DNA of 64,000 nucleotides, taken from positions 1-64,000 of the forward strand of contig NZ_JACJSI010000012.1 in the NCBI RefSeq assembly GCF_014698065.1, written 5' to 3'. This DNA is from Nostoc flagelliforme FACHB-838 (lineage in GTDB: Bacteria > Cyanobacteriota > Cyanobacteriia > Cyanobacteriales > Nostocaceae). This document shows positions 30,363-39,332 of the stretch, in pieces (the stretch's first letter is position 1; each line of letters begins with the position of its first letter). Made by a program: the position numbers and the translations under genes. The notes under the pieces were generated by a model that saw only the letters and a list, made by a program, of their open reading frames with translations, searched no databases and was not told the DNA's origin.

Positions 30363-30989
30363 ATGCAAAGTCAAACTATTGACCCAGCTAAAACCGAACT
30401 AAATCATCACCACGCGGCGGAAGCGTCCGTCGGCCATCACGAAGAACATCCAGACCATCGTATGTTTGGGCTAATTGTCTTTCTGATTGCTGAAGGGATG
30501 ATTTTTATGGGGTTGTTCGGAGCCTACTTGGCTTTCCGTGCTACCTTACCCGCATGGCCGCCAGCAGGTACTCCAGAATTAGAACTATTGTTACCTGGAG
30601 TCAACACCATCAATCTAATTTCTAGTAGTTTTGTCATGCACAATGCCGACACTGCTATCAAAAAGAATGATGCGCGGGGTGCCCAGATTTGGTTAGCAAT
30701 TACGGCTGCAATGGGTGCTATCTTCTTAGTGGGTCAAGTATATGAATATACCCATTTAGAATTTGGTTTAACTACCAATTTATTTGCTAGTGCATTTTAC
30801 GTTTTGACTGGTTTCCACGGATTGCACGTTACTATCGGCGTTTTGGCAATTGTTGCCGTGTTATGGCGATCGCGCGTTCCGGGTCACTACAGTAACGAAA
30901 AGCACTTTGGCATTGAAGCAGCCGAAATCTACTGGCACTTCGTTGATGTAATTTGGATTATTCTGTTCGGATTACTGTATCTACTGTGA
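30363..30989 (+). CDS. ctaE: Cytochrome c oxidase subunit III
   Basis: 208 aa with five membrane helices after a His-rich leader (HHHAAEASVGHHEEHPDHR). Motifs LIAEGMIFMGLFGAYLAF, FYVLTGFHGLHVTIG and EIYWHFVDVIWIILF are those of subunit III. Last gene of ctaCDE, followed by a strong terminator. Confidence 0.95.
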   Translation: MQSQTIDPAKTELNHHHAAEASVGHHEEHPDHRMFGLIVFLIAEGMIFMGLFGAYLAFRATLPAWPPAGTPELELLLPGVNTINLISSSFVMHNADTAIKKNDARGAQIWLAITAAMGAIFLVGQVYEYTHLEFGLTTNLFASAFYVLTGFHGLHVTIGVLAIVAVLWRSRVPGHYSNEKHFGIEAAEIYWHFVDVIWIILFGLLYLL

Positions 30990-31032
30990 GTATTAATTAT
31001 TAGTTGTTCATTCAATGCGGACAACTGAATAG

Positions 31033-31054
31033 GCCCCCACTAGGGGGCTTTTTT
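31033..31054 (+). terminator. Rho-independent terminator of ctaCDE
   Basis: GCCCCC (31033-31038), loop ACTA, GGGGGC (31043-31048), then six T. It lies 44 bases after the ctaE stop. Confidence 0.95.
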
Positions 31055-31863
31055 CATTAATAGAATGCTGTCGTTGCAGTTAGCTGCGCTGATATGAAAT
31101 TATTATTTTATCTATCGGCTGGGAGCAAAATCTAAATTAGGACTGTTTCTAGAAGATTAAATATCTGGAAAGTTATCTAAAACGTTTTTTACTTTCTATA
31201 AAACAGTTTTCTCCTTTACCTAGTAAGAGTTGCAGAAAATATATTAAAATCAGCGTAGACTTTTTACACTATGAGTTTTGCTAAATGCAACTGATACAGC
31301 CACGAGTAAAAGGTGGGAAATGTTGGAAAAGTTGGATGTTTTGTAGAAACTATTGAATAAAGCTAGAGGATTGACAAATTACACCTATTTACCTCAAAAT
31401 TCACCATTAGATATTTACCTCAAAGCCTTATCTGCTGTTTTTTCTATTTATCGAACGTTACGTTGATATTCCAGCGCGATCAGGGTTAGTAATGACTAAA
31501 ATTTGGTGACAAAATTATGGCGGATGCTGTAAGGATATTTGTGCCTTTAAATGCCACTGTTTAAGGTTTTGTCAGCAATCAGACCCAACATTTAAAATAA
31601 ATCTTCTAACTTTTGAAGCTTGTCTTCTGCCGAAAGTAATAAATACGTTTGACTAGTGTTAGATTTACTGAAATAATAAAATTATTTAACTATTCCAGAA
31701 ATAAATTTTTATATTAAGATACCTATAAAGGTATTAAATGAATCAATCAGGCGGCTAACCATAAACATAAAACTGCTCAAAAGCATAGGTTGCCTGAGAA
31801 GTTGACTGCCTTAAATACTAACAAATCTCGCCACAAGTATTGATAATCTTACCCAAGCTCTGA
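31055..31863. other. AT-rich intergenic region
   Basis: About 800 bases upstream of the kinase gene. No gene, RNA fold or repeat could be supported on either strand. Confidence 0.55.
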
Positions 31864-33171
31864 ATGGTCAACAAATTAACAAGTAGTATACGCCACATGA
31901 GCCAGAACCCTCTAGTCAGAAAAACACTCCGAAGCCGCTTTGAAACTGTCAAACTGGTGGGAAGCGAAGAATCTGGTGATACTTACTTGTTAGGAAGTGG
32001 TATACGTAATAGACATGGATACTCTTTCGCCAGAAAAACACTTCGGAATCGCTTTGAGATTGTCAAACACTTAGGAAGCGGAGGATCTGGTGATACCTAC
32101 TTAGCCATAGACTTAGATTTACCAGGGCAACCCCATTGCGTCGTTAAACATTTTCACCCAAAAGATCCTAACCCTGCGGTTGTAGCGATCGCTAAAAGCT
32201 TATTTGATCGGGAAGCAGAGGTTTTATACCAGTTAGGTAACGACCACGACCAAATTCCTAGATTATTTGCTCATTTTAATGAAGATGGGGATTTTTATTT
32301 AGTCCAGGAATTTATTGACGGTCATGCCTTGACTCAAGAAATTGTACCAGGTCAGCATCTTAGCGAGAATGCAGTCTTAAATTTATTAAAAGACATTTTG
32401 GAAGTTCTAGCCTTCGTCCACCAAAACGATATTATTCACCGAGATATTAAGCCTCAAAACTTAATGCGGCGGTACTCCGATCAGAAGATTGTATTAATTG
32501 ACTTTGGGAGTATTAAAAAAATTGGTGCTTTAGGAGCAGGCTTAACAATTGCTGTTGGCACTCCTGGCTATATGCCAAGCGAACAAGCTAAGGGAAAGCC
32601 AAAACTTTGCAGCGATATCTATGCAGTAGGTATGATTTGCATTCAAGCTTTGACAGGTTTAGTACCTGAGCAACTACAAGAAGATCCCAATACTGGAGAA
32701 GTTATCTGGCGCGATCAGGCACAGGTAAGCGACGCTCTAGCAGATATTTTAGATACAATGGTTCGCGATCGCTACAATCAGCGTTACCAATCTGCCACAG
32801 AAGCTTTGCAAGCGCTAAATTTTGCTTTGGAATTGTCACCATCCTTACAATCTTCTAGCATAAATCAAAAGGCTGATGATAGCTATTTCCTAAGTTATAA
32901 AAACTTTATTTTGTTGTTGGGAATAGGGCTTGGCGCGACCACGAGCTTGATAGTACTAGTTTTAATCTATACATTTATTAATACAGGTACATCGCCTCCA
33001 AACCAACCAACTCAATTAAATAATTTTAGAGAAAAATTGGTTGAGCCACGGATTACTAATGTTAATGTCAATAGTCTAGTAGCCAAATCAGTTTCTAACA
33101 GGGGAGCCTATAAAAATAGTTCCACTATTATAAAGACTACCAAAAAGAAAATTGAGCTTTACTACAATTAG
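31864..33171 (+). CDS. Serine/threonine protein kinase with duplicated glycine-loop segment
   Basis: 435 aa. The kinase core runs from about residue 60 to 325: glycine loop GSGGSGDTYLA, Lys in HCVVKHFHP, catalytic HRDIKPQN, DFG in LIDFGSIKK, and GTPGYMPSEQA. One membrane helix follows (FILLLGIGLGATTSLIVLVL) with a short extracytoplasmic tail. Unusually, the first 55 residues contain a second, degraded copy of the ATP-loop segment (RKTLRSRFETVKLVGSEESG against RKTLRNRFEIVKHLGSGGSG). The start ATG precedes the duplication; an internal ATG (MSQNPLV) is also possible. A PstS-like gene follows 123 bases later. Confidence 0.88.
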   Translation: MVNKLTSSIRHMSQNPLVRKTLRSRFETVKLVGSEESGDTYLLGSGIRNRHGYSFARKTLRNRFEIVKHLGSGGSGDTYLAIDLDLPGQPHCVVKHFHPKDPNPAVVAIAKSLFDREAEVLYQLGNDHDQIPRLFAHFNEDGDFYLVQEFIDGHALTQEIVPGQHLSENAVLNLLKDILEVLAFVHQNDIIHRDIKPQNLMRRYSDQKIVLIDFGSIKKIGALGAGLTIAVGTPGYMPSEQAKGKPKLCSDIYAVGMICIQALTGLVPEQLQEDPNTGEVIWRDQAQVSDALADILDTMVRDRYNQRYQSATEALQALNFALELSPSLQSSSINQKADDSYFLSYKNFILLLGIGLGATTSLIVLVLIYTFINTGTSPPNQPTQLNNFREKLVEPRITNVNVNSLVAKSVSNRGAYKNSSTIIKTTKKKIELYYN

Positions 33172-33294
33172 AAATAGTTAATCATTTATTAGCAATCATA
33201 AAACTCGTTGTTAAATTGCTGATTCCAAGTTTGCTTTTAACCTAAATTTTTATAAATTCCTGTAGGATAAATAGAATAAACAACATTTAAAAAT

Positions 33295-34371
33295 ATGGAC
33301 AATACAAATCAAAAAAAAGCTTTGATTAACGGTGAAATCGCCCTTTTCCTGAGAGGTTTGATTATTGGTAAAGTGCTGACGCTTATGGTTATTGGCGGGT
33401 TGCTTTGGTGGTTACTGAAGCCAAATTTAGCGTCTCGCACGAGCGTTAGCTCTTCCTCTAATCAGAATCTCAACGCCCTCTCTAGTAATGCATCAACTTT
33501 TCAGACAGTTGCTGATGTCCCCAATGCCTCATTTAACTATGGAGGCAGTACAGCTTGGGCATCTATCCGACAATTGGTAGATTCTCAGATCCAGAGCGAT
33601 CGCCCTGAATTACAATTACGCTATGTAAACCCTGTTAGTGGTAGCCCTGGTTCTAGCTCCGGCATTCGGATGTTACTTGATGGGAAAATAGACTTTGCTC
33701 AGTCTTCCCGTCCTCTGACAGATGAAGAACAAGCTATGGCCAAAGAGCGAGGCTTCACCCTTGAGCAACGTCAAGTGGGTAGGGATGGAATAGCAGTGGT
33801 AGTCAACCCATCACTCAATGTACCTGGTTTAACTGTTGATCAATTACAGCAGATTTATTTGGGGAAAATTACTAACTGGAATCAAGTAGGTGGGCCAAAT
33901 CTACCCATTACACCTTTGTCTCAACGACCAGAGAACGCAGATACAGTAATATTTCCTAGCAACACCAACTTAAAAGGGCAAACACTTGGCTCTAATGTGG
34001 AGTACGTCTACTCTACTACAGAGGCAGTGCGCCAACTCAGTAAAACTCCTGGTAGTGTCTATTACGCTTCTGCCCGTTCAGTATTACCTCAATGTAGTGT
34101 GAAGGCTTTGCCATTGGGTAGCACTTCTGTTCAGCTAATTCCCCCCTACCGCGAACCCCTGGTGTCACCTGAGCAATGTCTACGTCAGCGCAACCAGCTA
34201 AATACTCAGGCTATTAAAGATGGTAGCTATCCCCTAATCGCTAATTTGTTTGTGATTATTAAGCAGAATAAAAATCGGGAACAGCAGATTGGAGATGCAT
34301 ACACTAAGCTTTTATTAACTGATGAAGGGCAAAGGGCAATTGAGCAAGCTGGTTTTGTTGGAGTTCGTTAG
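33295..34371 (+). CDS. PstS-like phosphate-binding domain protein
   Basis: 358 aa. One membrane helix (ALFLRGLIIGKVLTLMVIGG) anchors a periplasmic-binding-protein domain: YGGSTAWASIRQLVD, GKIDFAQSSRPLTDEE, VDQLQQIYLGKITNWNQVGG and a C-terminal LLLTDEGQRAIEQAGF. It is of the PBP_like_2 group. No transporter permease or ATPase gene is adjacent; in cyanobacteria such proteins often sit beside Ser/Thr kinases, as here, suggesting a ligand sensor rather than a transporter part. Confidence 0.85.
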   Translation: MDNTNQKKALINGEIALFLRGLIIGKVLTLMVIGGLLWWLLKPNLASRTSVSSSSNQNLNALSSNASTFQTVADVPNASFNYGGSTAWASIRQLVDSQIQSDRPELQLRYVNPVSGSPGSSSGIRMLLDGKIDFAQSSRPLTDEEQAMAKERGFTLEQRQVGRDGIAVVVNPSLNVPGLTVDQLQQIYLGKITNWNQVGGPNLPITPLSQRPENADTVIFPSNTNLKGQTLGSNVEYVYSTTEAVRQLSKTPGSVYYASARSVLPQCSVKALPLGSTSVQLIPPYREPLVSPEQCLRQRNQLNTQAIKDGSYPLIANLFVIIKQNKNREQQIGDAYTKLLLTDEGQRAIEQAGFVGVR

Positions 34372-34425
34372 TACAGCGATGTCTACGACGGGCTACGCCT
34401 ACGCACTTTCCACTACAGATTATTC

Positions 34426-34458
34426 AGATCCCCGACTTCTTTAAGAAGTCGGGGATCT
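34426..34458. repeat. REP-like palindrome, copy 1 (downstream of the RAYT gene)
   Basis: A 16-bp perfect stem with one central base; the left arm begins AGATCCCCGACTTCTT. It lies 26 bases beyond the stop codon of the transposase gene. Almost identical copies are at 35122-35154 and 39894-39926. Confidence 0.9.
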
Positions 34459-34484
34459 TTAGTTAGGGAGGATCTTTAGTTAGG

Positions 34485-35063
34485 CTAATCATCCAGTAGC
34501 AGTCTTTTGAAACCAGCGCTATCAGGTAGGTTATGATCCGTTAAAAATTGCTGATAAGCTAATTCTGACTCAATTTGCATCTTGATATACTCTGTTTTGG
34601 CTAGTGTTCCTCCTCGTAATCCTGCATATTCCAAATAGCTGGAAAACTCCCATTCTTCAGGTTGCTGCACCAGTTCTGCTTTCACCGGATTTAAATGAAT
34701 ATAACGTGAGAGGTTGAGAAGATAGTCAGTTTGTAAAATATGAATACTTTGAAACCTTCCCTGAAATAGCACCCCAGAACGATTAAAACGCTTATTAATT
34801 GCCTTTGTGTAAGAAAGAGAGAGGGATTTCATTGCATCAGACAGAGTTTCATCTCTCAGATAGACCAAAAAGTGATAGTGATTGGGCATTAAACAATAAG
34901 CAACAATATCTACTGCATAAGTTATGAGATGTTCCCTTATCAACTGGAGAAAATAAATATAGTTCTCACGCTCAAAGAAAATCTTTTGGCGATTGTTCCC
35001 CCGATTATAGACATGGTAAAAGTTGCCAGTTTGCAGAGGGGTTTGTCGTCGCGGCATAGGCAA
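34485..35063 (-). CDS. REP-associated tyrosine transposase (RAYT, Y1_Tnp domain)
   Basis: 192 aa. The HUH nuclease motif is in CLMPNHYHFLVYL (His-x-His), the catalytic Tyr lies in the helix LSLSYTKAINKRF, and YHVYNRGNNRQKIFF plus YIHLNPVKAELVQ are typical of this IS200/IS605-related family. RAYTs are single-copy domesticated transposases that cut and join palindromic REP sequences as single strands. Here the gene is bracketed by two near-identical 33-base palindromes, the arrangement called a REPtron. Monocistronic. Confidence 0.93.
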   Translation of the reverse strand: MPMPRRQTPLQTGNFYHVYNRGNNRQKIFFERENYIYFLQLIREHLITYAVDIVAYCLMPNHYHFLVYLRDETLSDAMKSLSLSYTKAINKRFNRSGVLFQGRFQSIHILQTDYLLNLSRYIHLNPVKAELVQQPEEWEFSSYLEYAGLRGGTLAKTEYIKMQIESELAYQQFLTDHNLPDSAGFKRLLLDD

Positions 35064-35121
35064 GAATATGAGATTTTGCTTTAGTATGCCCTTCTAACCC
35101 AATCAGATCCCTAATCTAATC

Positions 35122-35154
35122 AGATCCCCGACTTCTTAAAGAAGTCGGGGATCT
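35122..35154. repeat. REP-like palindrome, copy 2 (upstream of the RAYT gene)
   Basis: A 16-bp perfect stem with a central A; arms as in copy 1. It lies 58 bases before the start codon of the transposase gene. A partial direct copy (AATCAGATCC) precedes it at 35101-35110. Confidence 0.9.
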
Positions 35155-35353
35155 TGGGGAAGCGATGCCTACGGCTGTAAACTACGCACCATTAACTATT
35201 TATGTATTTATCATCTGAGTTGAAACTATTTACATTCACTCGACAGCATAAGAAGTAAATTGGCTGCTTTTTTAACCTGTTGATGGAATACGTCTTTAGC
35301 CATTTTGCTATCTCTACATTGGAGTCAGCTTAACCCAAAATAATGTTTTTGCT

Positions 35354-37180
35354 CTATGTAATGCGTTCCTCGAAGGGGTTGTCGTTCGCGCAGCGTGTTT
35401 TAGACAAGACATCGCACTCTCCATTATTCTGCATTGCGACGGCGAGCTTTTCTAGATTTTGGCGAACCGTCACACTACGGAGATGATCTACACCCCAGAC
35501 TCGCTCACAAATATCTAAAGCTTGCAAATAAAGCGGTTCTGCTTCGCTGTAACGTCCAGTTTCACGATAAATTTCTGCCAGATTATTGAGACTTTCAGCA
35601 ACATTGGGATGATTTTCTCCCAACAGGTGCTTATCAAGTTCTAAGGCTTTTATACATAAGGGTTCCGCTTCATTGTAACGCCCTTGCTCCCTGTACATAA
35701 AACCAAGAGCATAAATAGTATCTGCCAAAAGCGGATGCGCCTTTTGCAATAGACGTTCCTTGAGTTCCAACGATTCCAAAAACAAAGATTCCGCTTGATC
35801 GTAGCGTCCTTGAGCGCGATATATCAATCCTAAATTGTGTAAATCTGTTGCAACATCGGGATTCTCTTCTCCCAAAAATTGCTTATCTAGTTCTATTGCT
35901 TGTAGCGACAACGGTTCAGCTTCACTGTAACGTCCTTGATGATAATAAAGTAGCGCTAAATTATTCAGTATAAAAGTGAAAGAAAGATGATTTTCGCCAA
36001 CCAAACGTTTTTCAAGTTCTAATGATTGCAGATACAGAGGTTCTGCTTCTTCATAACGTCCTTGTTCATCATATAGTAATGCCAAATTGTTAAGACTGGC
36101 GACAACATCGGCATGGTTTTCTCCTAACAGGTGTTTCCTCAGTTCCAAAGCATCCTGATATAAAAGTTCTGCTTTAGTATATTGTCCAGTAGATTTGTAG
36201 AGTCCTGCCAAATTATTCAGGCTAGTAGCGAAAGAAGGATGGTTGTCTCCTAGCAGGCGTTTCCTCAATTCTAAAGCTTGTTGATATAATGGTTCGGCTT
36301 CGCTGTAGTTTCCTGTTGCACGATAGATTCCTGCTAAATTGTCGAGGCTAGTAGCTAAATCTATCTGCAAACCCGATTCATTTTGTAGCTCAATTGCCTT
36401 ACGCCAATACTTTATTACTAGTTCTTGTTCTTCTTGATAATTTTGAGACTCACCCCGCTCTAATCTGCTGCGGTAAATATCACCTAATCTTGAGTATAAA
36501 GTAGCCAAACTGCGATCTTTACTTCCCTGTTCCTGTTCTACTTTCTCAATTAACCCTTGTAAATCTTGGATGGGCAAGAAAAAGGAGTTATCTTCATTAG
36601 TATCTGTGCTAGCTAATTCTGTGTCTCTAAAAACAAAACGTATATGTTCTAATTCTTTACCAGGAATAGCATTCGTCTTTTTAGATTCAAACCGAAATAC
36701 ACCATTACGCCAACTCCAAAAATCAGGAGCTTTTTTAATCAAGTTGACTAAAATTTGGTTAGTTACCCAAAGTACGATCGCAAACGGAAACTCGCGCAAT
36801 CCTTCCCTTGTCCATTGTAAGTAACCAAAAAATTTCTCCTGTTCCGATTGCTCGTTTCCCAATCTGAGAAAATAAAGTTGTTCAGCACCCGTTACAGTAA
36901 TCACCGCCGGGTTATGCTGACGAAGATATTCTTCTTGTTGTAGCAGTTGGTTAAGCGCAGCTTTTAGGCTCGGTTCGTGACGTGCTAAAGTCTCTCGATA
37001 TGCACGAAAAGCGGGTTGCAGTTCAGCTTCATACTGGGTAATAATCTCATCACGAAAGCTAGCATCATCGCAAACTGCAATCAATAAATTTAATCCTCGC
37101 TTTTGGGCTTCAATAGAAACAATTAAATCATCATAGGCATCTTGATTTTCTCCCTCATCAAATAATTCTTCATTTAACAT
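35354..37180 (-). CDS. TPR protein with N-terminal STAND-like region
   Basis: 608 aa. Residues about 1-190 form a conserved region (LNLLIAVCDDASFRDEII, AVITVTGAEQLYFLRLGN, FPFAIVLWVTNQILVNL, APDFWSWRNGVFRF) that resembles an inactive P-loop NTPase domain seen in cyanobacterial STAND-like proteins; no Walker A is present. From about 255 to 590 come eight 42-residue kinesin-light-chain TPRs (YRATGNYSEAEPLYQQALEL type). The last 20 residues are encoded by dispersed-repeat DNA. The start overlaps the end of the ATPase gene by 11 bases, so the two are co-translated. Function unknown; a sensor or scaffold for the ATPase is inferred. Confidence 0.8.
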   Translation of the reverse strand: MLNEELFDEGENQDAYDDLIVSIEAQKRGLNLLIAVCDDASFRDEIITQYEAELQPAFRAYRETLARHEPSLKAALNQLLQQEEYLRQHNPAVITVTGAEQLYFLRLGNEQSEQEKFFGYLQWTREGLREFPFAIVLWVTNQILVNLIKKAPDFWSWRNGVFRFESKKTNAIPGKELEHIRFVFRDTELASTDTNEDNSFFLPIQDLQGLIEKVEQEQGSKDRSLATLYSRLGDIYRSRLERGESQNYQEEQELVIKYWRKAIELQNESGLQIDLATSLDNLAGIYRATGNYSEAEPLYQQALELRKRLLGDNHPSFATSLNNLAGLYKSTGQYTKAELLYQDALELRKHLLGENHADVVASLNNLALLYDEQGRYEEAEPLYLQSLELEKRLVGENHLSFTFILNNLALLYYHQGRYSEAEPLSLQAIELDKQFLGEENPDVATDLHNLGLIYRAQGRYDQAESLFLESLELKERLLQKAHPLLADTIYALGFMYREQGRYNEAEPLCIKALELDKHLLGENHPNVAESLNNLAEIYRETGRYSEAEPLYLQALDICERVWGVDHLRSVTVRQNLEKLAVAMQNNGECDVLSKTRCANDNPFEERIT

Positions 37181-38474
37181 TAATAGCTCCCTGTCTTTTC
37201 AAGCTCTCGATAATAATTGGATGAACATCGTACCAAGTTTCATCAGTGCGATATTCTAGAACGTACAGCCCATGTAGCAAATCTAAAAACTCTGCTTGTT
37301 TAGGATCATTAGGCATAAATTGTTCATAAACACTCTGCAAAATATCTGTATCAGCTTTTCCTAAACGTATAGAAAAGTCATTGCGTATTTTATTGATTGC
37401 CTGAAGGAGAATTTTATCATCAATAATAACTTCGGCTGTCGGATTTCGCCGGATCATTCGCAAACAAATGCGGCAACATTCCTTAGAAATCCGAATTAAC
37501 TCTCGCAATACGCCACCACTGTAAATTACGATTTTCTCAGCAGTTTCTGCCGTGATCAATTCACTGGAAATTCGCTTTTGTAAAACTTCACCAAGAATCT
37601 TTGTTGCTTCCGGGCGAGGTTGAGCATTGGGGAAGCGATTTTTACCTTTATCAAAAATTTTTAATACAGGCATTGCCACAACTTGATCGTTGGTTTCAGT
37701 GGCAATTATTGTGCTGATAAATGTTTCTCGAAGGACTGCGATCGGGATTGTGTAGATAATTTGAAAGTTAGGTTGACAAAGAGCTTTAATGTTATCTCGA
37801 TAGATTTCGTTAACTCTGCCTAAATCAAGCTTATCTAAATCATCAATAATTACTAAAACATTTTGTTTAGTTGCAGCTTGAATTAAAGCAGCTATTTCGT
37901 TAATTCTGGCAACTAAATCTGATAACTTGCGTTCAAACTCTTGCTTAATTTCATCCCGAACACTAGCATCAGCTTTTAATTTAGAGCTAATTAACTTTAA
38001 GAGGTCAAAACCTACACTAACTTCTGCTTGCAAATTTGATTCTTCAGTGCGAGTACGGGTAGCAAACCACTTATAAAGAGCTTCTTTAGTCGATTGCGGA
38101 ATATCAACTTTGCGTGCTTCTGCCTCTGTCATTAAATTAACTGCGATCGCAAACAGTATATTAATATGATTAACTGCCGACATTTCAATTTTGTCAGCAA
38201 TAGAAAACAGAACTACAAAATATTTATCTTGAATTTGTCGGCTAAACTCAGCTAACAAAGTAGACTTACCACATCCCCGATGTCCTGTAAAGACAATTTT
38301 GCCATCTCCATTAGGACTATCTTCCACTAATTGGTTCAGGTCTGCAATCAAATCATCACCATATTCGACTCGAAATTTTTCCATTTCGTTCCGTTCCATC
38401 AACGGAAACAGTTCGAGATTACTGTATGCTTCTTGAAAGGAGTTTAATAAGTCTTCAGACATAGAGAGTGCCAT
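37170..38474 (-). CDS. P-loop (AAA/KAP-like) ATPase
   Basis: 434 aa. Walker A FTGHRGCGKSTLLAEF (about residue 60), Walker B NVLVIIDDLDKLD (about 215), a sensor-like stretch (IIYTIPIAVLRETF), an arginine-rich segment (GGVLRELIRISKECCRIC), and a C-terminal winged-helix-like region (FLDLLHGLYVLEYRTDETWY). No signal peptide or membrane segment. It resembles the ATPases paired with TPR or peptidase effectors in bacterial conflict systems. First gene of a two-gene unit; an internal ATG at codon 5 is an alternative start. Confidence 0.8.
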   Translation of the reverse strand: MALSMSEDLLNSFQEAYSNLELFPLMERNEMEKFRVEYGDDLIADLNQLVEDSPNGDGKIVFTGHRGCGKSTLLAEFSRQIQDKYFVVLFSIADKIEMSAVNHINILFAIAVNLMTEAEARKVDIPQSTKEALYKWFATRTRTEESNLQAEVSVGFDLLKLISSKLKADASVRDEIKQEFERKLSDLVARINEIAALIQAATKQNVLVIIDDLDKLDLGRVNEIYRDNIKALCQPNFQIIYTIPIAVLRETFISTIIATETNDQVVAMPVLKIFDKGKNRFPNAQPRPEATKILGEVLQKRISSELITAETAEKIVIYSGGVLRELIRISKECCRICLRMIRRNPTAEVIIDDKILLQAINKIRNDFSIRLGKADTDILQSVYEQFMPNDPKQAEFLDLLHGLYVLEYRTDETWYDVHPIIIESLKRQGAINVK

Positions 38475-38678
38475 AAATGTGCTAACTATTCATATAATGG
38501 CTCATGATTTTTAAAGCACAAGTTCAGGCAATGTCTAGGATAGAGTATGCCTACATAACTTCTCAAATTTAATTAATAAATAACTACTAGGTGAGTAGTA
38601 TGTTATGTCTTAAAAAGAGATGTCTTAATACCCAAATTTCAACCTATCAATAAGTAACAGAGGTCAATAATCAATAAA

Positions 38679-38731
38679 ACTGAATGATAGATTATACATT
38701 CGATAATTCAGACTGAATGATAGATTATACA
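38679..38731. repeat. 20-bp direct repeat upstream of the ATPase gene
   Basis: ACTGAATGATAGATTATACA occurs at 38679-38698 and again at 38712-38731, a period of 33 bases (about three helical turns). It is 205-257 bases before the ATPase start and could be a regulator-binding site. Confidence 0.7.
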
Positions 38732-38886
38732 GATAACATCCTGAAAGCTACTTAACACATAAATAAAATAAAATTTTCAGTTATAAAAATAAATTTTTAG
38801 CGTGCTTCGTCTCATCCTCCTTTAGCCGATGCGATGGTAGCTGTTGTTACTATTGGTTTACTAGGCAGGTATCTCACTTTTGGAAA

Positions 38887-38992
38887 TATAGCGCTTCTCG
38901 TTTGTGTGAGGTACACCCGTAGGGGCACGGCACTGCCGTGCCCCTACACCACGCGATATAATGTTGTACCACACCTCAATGGAACCGCTATA
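38887..38992. mobile_element. MITE-like element with central GC-rich palindrome
   Basis: 106 bases bounded by TATAGCG and CGCTATA, with inner ends GTGTGAGGTACA and TGTTGTACCACACCTCA also inverted. The centre is a 14-bp GTAGGGGCACGGCA palindrome (38919-38947). No coding capacity. A partial copy of its left end is at 20597. Confidence 0.75.
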
Positions 38993-39178
38993 TACCCAGT
39001 ACCGCAAGGCGGAAGCTAAAAGTCAAAAAGCTTAAAAGACAGGCTTTTGAACGATTTGAAATAGTTGTTTTATTTACGCCGTGCTGTACTAGCGATTTTT
39101 ATTGGCTAGGGTTAGGGTGGGGTTGTTCTGTTGAGCCAATTAAGCGTTATGAATTATTTGAACAACTTTCATCAAACC

Positions 39179-39332
39179 AGCTTTTGCGACATCAAAACTA
39201 GCTTTTGCGACATCAAAACCAGCTTTTGCGACATCAAAACCAGCTTTTGCGACATCAAAACCAGCTTTTGCGACATTAAAACCAGCTTTTGCGACATTAA
39301 AACCAGCTTTTGCGACATCAAAACTAGCTTTT
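39179..39332. repeat. 21-bp minisatellite, seven full copies plus a partial
   Basis: Unit AGCTTTTGCGACATCAAAAC plus one base, starting at 39179 and repeating every 21 bases to 39326, with a few C/T changes. Because 21 is a multiple of three, both strands stay open: a plus-strand frame (39131-39370) would give CDIKTSF heptads and a minus-strand frame (39140-39340) AKAGFDV heptads. Both start at TTG without a clear ribosome site, so coding is doubtful. Confidence 0.85.

Noticed and set aside
38834..39019. 61-codon frame over the MITE
   Set aside because: It is created by the palindromic element itself.
39179..39332. Possible CRISPR array in the 21-bp repeats
   Set aside because: Units are contiguous with no spacers.
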